Assembly (NCBI RefSeq): GCF_011386835.1
Contig: NC_088792.1
Coordinates: 222,049,894 to 222,113,893, forward strand
Length of the DNA: 64,000 nt
Direction of reading: 5' to 3'
Source of the DNA: Chrysemys picta bellii
Lineage: Eukaryota > Chordata > Testudines > Emydidae
The notes below the pieces were generated by a model, which saw only the letters and a program-made list of their open reading frames with translations, was not told the DNA's origin and ran no database searches. This document shows, piece by piece, positions 60,181-64,000 of the stretch; the first letter of the stretch is position 1; each line of letters begins with the position of its first letter. The translations under genes and the position numbers were made by a program.

Positions 60181-60852
60181 TACTCCTGGGGGAATTCTGT
60201 GCCAAAACATTAAAAATTTCTGCAACAAAAAATTAAAAATAATGCACACAATATTTTAAAAAGTCTGCAAAATTCTGAATATTTTATTTGTCAAAATAAC
60301 ATGCTATAATCACACCAGTTTCAATTCTTTTTGGTCATTTATTTCAAATACCTGTCAGCAAGTATGTCTGTAACAATACAGACAACAAAAAAAGATTCAG
60401 GAAATGTTTTTTGACAAATAGATTCCTTACGAGGCATATTAATTCAGAACTCTGAGATAATAAACTACAATACAGAACCATATTTCCCACACCCCTCAGA
60501 AGCAGTGCAAAGGCTTTGGGGAGTCAGAAGTAATGGAGGAGCTGAGGGAAAGGAAAGTAATTGCTGGGTAGAAGCCTGGGTGTGAACTTGGAAGCTTGCT
60601 GGATATGGGCGGGAAAAGTATGGAATAGGTTTTTTTGGGGGGTGAGGAGGGATTGTTAGGGAGCTTTCCCCATGCAGACTCTGGCTGACCCCAGCCTTTC
60701 CCATTCAGTCTGGCACATCTGTCCCTGTCCCCATGTGTCCCAGCACCCCCGCAAAAGGCAGAACTACAGCAACTTTCCAGCAAAAGCTTTTTTCTGCACA
60801 AAAAATTAAAAATATGCACATGCAAAGTGGCACAGAATTCCCCCCAGGAGTA
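60181..60852. mobile_element. Non-autonomous DNA element (TACTCCTGGGGGAATTCTG family), copy 2, 7-bp TSD
   Basis: 672 bp with ends TACTCCTGGGGGAATTCTGT and, inverted, TACTCCTGGGGGGAATTCTG. It is flanked by TTAGAGT at 60174-60180 and 60853-60859, a perfect duplication. The interior has TGTCTGTAACAATACAGACA. No transposase is visible. The 7-bp TSD is atypical for hAT (8 bp). Confidence 0.8.
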
Positions 60853-60984
60853 TTAGAGTGGGAATATGTCCACTGCAATTGAATCCTGGGTCTTTCCATG
60901 GACTCAACTCATGCTTCCCTGATCAAACACAGCCATTGAAAAACGAGATGCTTAGAGTTGGAAAGGCAGCAACCTACTATCTCT

Positions 60985-61612
60985 TTTGCGTCAACAGTGT
61001 GCCCTTGTTGCCAAGAAAGCTAACAGCATTTTAGGCTGTATAAGTAGGGGCATTGCCAGCAGATCAAGGGACATGATCATTCCCCTCTATTCAACATTGG
61101 TGAGGACTCATCTGGAGTACTGTGTCCAGTTTGGGGCCCCACACTACAAGAAGAATGTGGAAAAATTGGAAAGAGTCCAGTGGAGGGCAACAAAAATGAT
61201 TAGGGGGCTGAAGCACATGAGAGGCTGAGGGAACTGGGATTGTTTAGTCTGCAGAAGAGAAGAATGAGGGGGGATTTGATAGCTGCTTTCAACTACATGA
61301 AAGGGGGTTCCAAAGAGAATGGATCTAGACTGTTCTCAGTGGTAGCAGATGACAGAACAAGGAGTAATGCTCTCAAGTTGCAGTGGGGGAGGTTTAGGTT
61401 GGATATTAGGAAAAACTTTTTCACTAGGAGGGTGGTGAAGCACTGGAATGGGTTACCTAGGGAGGTGGTGGAATCTCCTTCCTTAGAGGTTTTTAAGGTC
61501 AGCCTTGACAAAGCCCTGGCTGGGATGATTTAGTTGGGAACTGGTCCTGCTTTGAGCAGGGGGTTGGACTAGATGACCTCCTGAGGTCCCTTCCAACCCT
61601 GATATTCTATGA
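60985..61612 (+). mobile_element. CR1 LINE 3' end, relatively intact
   Basis: Two adjacent open frames: 60986-61228 ([40 protein letters not shown]) and 61240-61533 ([40 protein letters not shown]). They are the end of CR1 ORF2, shifted by one frame change. The 3'UTR GGTCCTGCTTTGAGCAGGGG, TTGGACTAGATGACCTCCTG and a TATTCTATGAT tail follow. Few mutations suggest a young copy. Confidence 0.9.
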
Positions 61613-61654
61613 TCTCATATACATTACCGCTCCTGCCACATTAGGGTCACTGAC

Positions 61655-61790
61655 AGAGCAGTAAGAGAAGGCAAGCTCTTTGGGGCAGGGACTATCTTTT
61701 TGTTCTCTGTCTGTACAATCACCAGCACAATGGGATCCTGGTCCACAACTAGGGCTTTTAGGCACTACAGTAATACAAATAATAAAAAAT
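61655..61790 (+). repeat. Old interspersed repeat tail
   Basis: AAGCTCTTTGGGGCAGGGAC, TATCTTTTTGTTCTCTGTCT, CAGCACAATGGGATCCTGGT and GGCACTACAGTAATACAAAT with AATAATAAA. This is a recurrent vertebrate repeat tail (L2/CR1-like); exact family uncertain. Confidence 0.5.
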
Positions 61791-62210
61791 AAGGCAATTT
61801 GCTTTTGAGCAGCTGCATACCACTTTCTCTGATGCCAGAAAACCACATTTGCAATGTGGATACAGAATACAAGGGATTTATGCCACTTGAACCTCCATAC
61901 TGTTTCTTTTTCTCTGCTTTGTACAAGGAGGGAACAGGTCTCCTCTCAACTCTTCAGGATGAGGAACACTCAGCTGAAGGGAAATATTTTGATCTACAGC
62001 ATCACCTCCGAGTACTAAATCAGTGGATATGCATATCCACCCTGCAATCACACCACTCTCCTTTTATGCAGGTAAACTAAATCAGGCACATAATCCAACA
62101 TAGCATCTCGTGTCCTGGCCCCATGCATCAGAAAAGCAGCAGTTTATGGAGGTTTGTTTTGTTCTAATAAGTAGTTTTTTGCATCCTTCAATGTCTACTT
62201 CATGCAAAGC

Positions 62211-62335
62211 TAGGGTGACCAGACAGCACGTGTGAAAAATCAGGACAGGGGGTGGAGGGGTAATAGGAACCTATATAAGAAAAAGCCCCAAATATCGGGA
62301 CTGTCCCTATAAAATCGGGACATCTGGTCACCCTA
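62211..62335. mobile_element. 125-bp MITE (TAGGGTGACCAGA ends)
   Basis: Ends TAGGGTGACCAGACAG and TCTGGTCACCCTA are inverted. Flanks TGCAAAGC (62203-62210) and TGCAGATC (62336-62343) match at 6 of 8 positions, a possible hAT-type TSD. Interior has AATATCGGGACTGTCCCTAT. Confidence 0.75.
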
Positions 62336-64000
62336 TGCAGATCAAAAGGTATCGCCTGTTCTTTATGAAGAACAATAATGCACTTAGTTGGCACAGTGTG
62401 GCCAATATGACCTGACCTACCTATAGAAAAGAGATTCATGTGTTTAAAGCCTATGGACAATTAAATCCTTCCCCTTCAACACTGGAAAAAAGGCTTAAAC
62501 ACACAACCAAAGTAATAACAACAAGAACCAAATACATGCTGGGAACTTTTGTTTTTGAAAGCTGGATTTGTTATCTTCCTAAACTGTCTCAAAGGTTGTT
62601 CGGTTTACAAACTAAGAGTGTTTGAGTTCAAGCAACTACTAGAAGTGACTGCTAATGAATCCTGGGTCTTTCCATAGACTCAACAATTATAAAAATCCTA
62701 AAACTATCCTGAAGAGGAACCTTGGTTATTTAATTTGGCAAGTTCAATATCTATTCCTTTTCTTTCCGCCCCCCTCCATTCTGAATTAGGTTCTACGCGT
62801 GTTACCATTCTACTGGACTACGGCACATGGCATTTTTCAAGTCTGACAACACAGGTTAATAGCCCCAGAACTGTGCACTAGTCTGCTTACCAGATGCTGT
62901 ACCTACTAGATTTGACAGTAGGAAAGAGGTGAAGTCTATGCCATCTGAGAAGGGGTCCTCGTGTTCCGATGCCGTCTTTCTGACCTCACTCTTGTCCACT
63001 GACACACTACCAAAATTCAGGCCCATAATTTTCCACTAAGGCAGATGGAAGCATTAGTATACAAAAGGCTCAGTCATTTTTACTATCACGTTATCCAATT
63101 TTGCACTAGTGAGGAATTAAGGGTATGAATTTTGCTACCATAAATACACTCAGAGAAACTAGAGATCCTCCCTGCTTGAGAAAGGGGAGACACATTTTGT
63201 CAGAGCTGAAAACAATCACTACTGCCCCACTATCTGAACAAAAATGAGCACTCTTTCCCTCTTTCTTCTCCTGTCTTCTGTTGCATGTTTGCGTTTGGCC
63301 CTGGAAAAGCAGAATTTGTCAAAACTGAAAGCTTGAGAGCAACCACTTCCAAATTAGTAGCAATTTTGAGCCAGTAAACAGCTGTAGGAGTAATTTCAAA
63401 CACATTGAAAAAAAAGCTCTTCTGCCGCTGGAGGAATTCTGGAAAGTTAGGTCTTGTCTACCTGGAAGAATTTTGCCAGTTATAAGAGTATATAACCCCA
63501 CTTATTGCAGCATAGTAAAGCTTTTTTCAGCTTAGCTTAAATTTCTTTCCAAGTGACATAAGCTAAACCTAAAAAAGCCACTAGTGTATTAGAATAAGTG
63601 TGTCCAAACAGAGGGATATGGCAATATAACTATTGATTTAAATTAAAACTTCAGGTTATTCCAAAGCAAAACGTGCTTCCCTTTGTATACTACAGACACT
63701 GAAAACAAAATACAAGGAGCAGAAGGAGCCAAACAAAAATGGAAGTGTGGGAAAAGCACCAGACTAAATAGAAATTGAAATGGAGGATGGGGGAGACAAA
63801 CAAACAAATAAAATAGCTACCAACTCTAAAGACTACCTCTGGAAAAGTTCAGAAAAATCTTCCTTCGAAATTTTGGAGCTGTGCTCTCTCCCCACCTTTT
63901 CAAATATACATTATAGGAAATACACAAACTAGTAAAGACCTCTGTTTTCACCTCTGGGGTTCAGAGACTAAACCATTGTTTTTAGGTAGAAAGCAACACA

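Larger units (their letters stand above)
59151..64000 (-). other. RB1CC1 5' intron (between a non-coding exon and coding exon 1), partial
   Basis: Intron sequence upstream of the acceptor at 59151. It holds a MITE (59799-60050), a DNA element (60181-60852), a CR1 3' end (60985-61612), an old tail-like repeat (61655-61790) and a 125-bp MITE (62211-62335). From 59155 to 59795 and from 62345 to 64000 I see only unassigned AT-rich sequence. No untranslated exon or CpG-rich promoter could be identified. Confidence 0.7.

Overview
The window is vertebrate nuclear DNA, most likely from a turtle (Testudines, probably a cryptodire). Three things support this. The only conventional gene is a split, GT-AG spliced amniote gene. 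The introns are full of CR1 LINEs whose 3' ends carry the reptilian ATTCTATGA-type tail. There are also tRNA-derived SINEs with a CR1-like tail (the tortoise Pol III / Cry type), Penelope-like elements, a DIRS-like element and many short hAT-, Tigger- and Harbinger-like elements of the kind common in turtle genomes. The species call is inference; no database was searched.

The gene is RB1CC1 (FIP200) on the minus strand. Ten coding exons with clean splice sites and consistent phases run from the start codon at 59091 down to 516. Together they encode the first 565 residues: the ubiquitin-like N-terminus and the helical N-terminal domain that scaffolds the ULK1-ATG13-ATG101 autophagy-initiation complex. 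The rest of the protein (long coiled coil and C-terminal Claw) lies beyond the left edge. The non-coding 5' exons and main promoter should lie beyond the right edge. The exons form clusters: 516-577; 2159-3633 (three exons); 14724-14894; 21757-22731 (two exons); 52007-52665 (two exons); 59021-59150. A 29.3 kb intron separates coding exons 3 and 4.

Intron layout, left to right. 1-1570: hAT end and a 37-bp minisatellite. 3634-14723: an 88-bp perfect palindrome, a 293-bp element with an 8-bp target-site duplication (TSD), a Penelope-like element, a broken DIRS-like gag region and a long antisense CR1. 14895-21756: a MITE, a CR1 3' end and an unusual hAT element made of two inverted copies of the transposase 3' end, with its own TSD. 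22732-52006: CR1 copies, SINEs, MITEs, one MITE split by a SINE, an AT-rich 1.07 kb DNA element, a solo LTR with a 5-bp TSD, a CpG-rich MITE and a 660-bp GC-rich imperfect palindrome. 52666-59020: one long antisense CR1 of about 5 kb, interrupted by a Tigger-like element (itself carrying a Penelope-like insertion) and by an inverted Penelope-like pair with an 8-bp TSD. 59151-64000: further DNA elements and a CR1 3' end.

I see no second cellular gene, no RNA gene and no CRISPR array. The most unusual structures are the palindromic hAT dimer, the inverted Penelope-like pairs with hammerhead-ribozyme-like cores, the GC-rich palindrome, and a speculative in-phase internal first exon inside the 29 kb intron.
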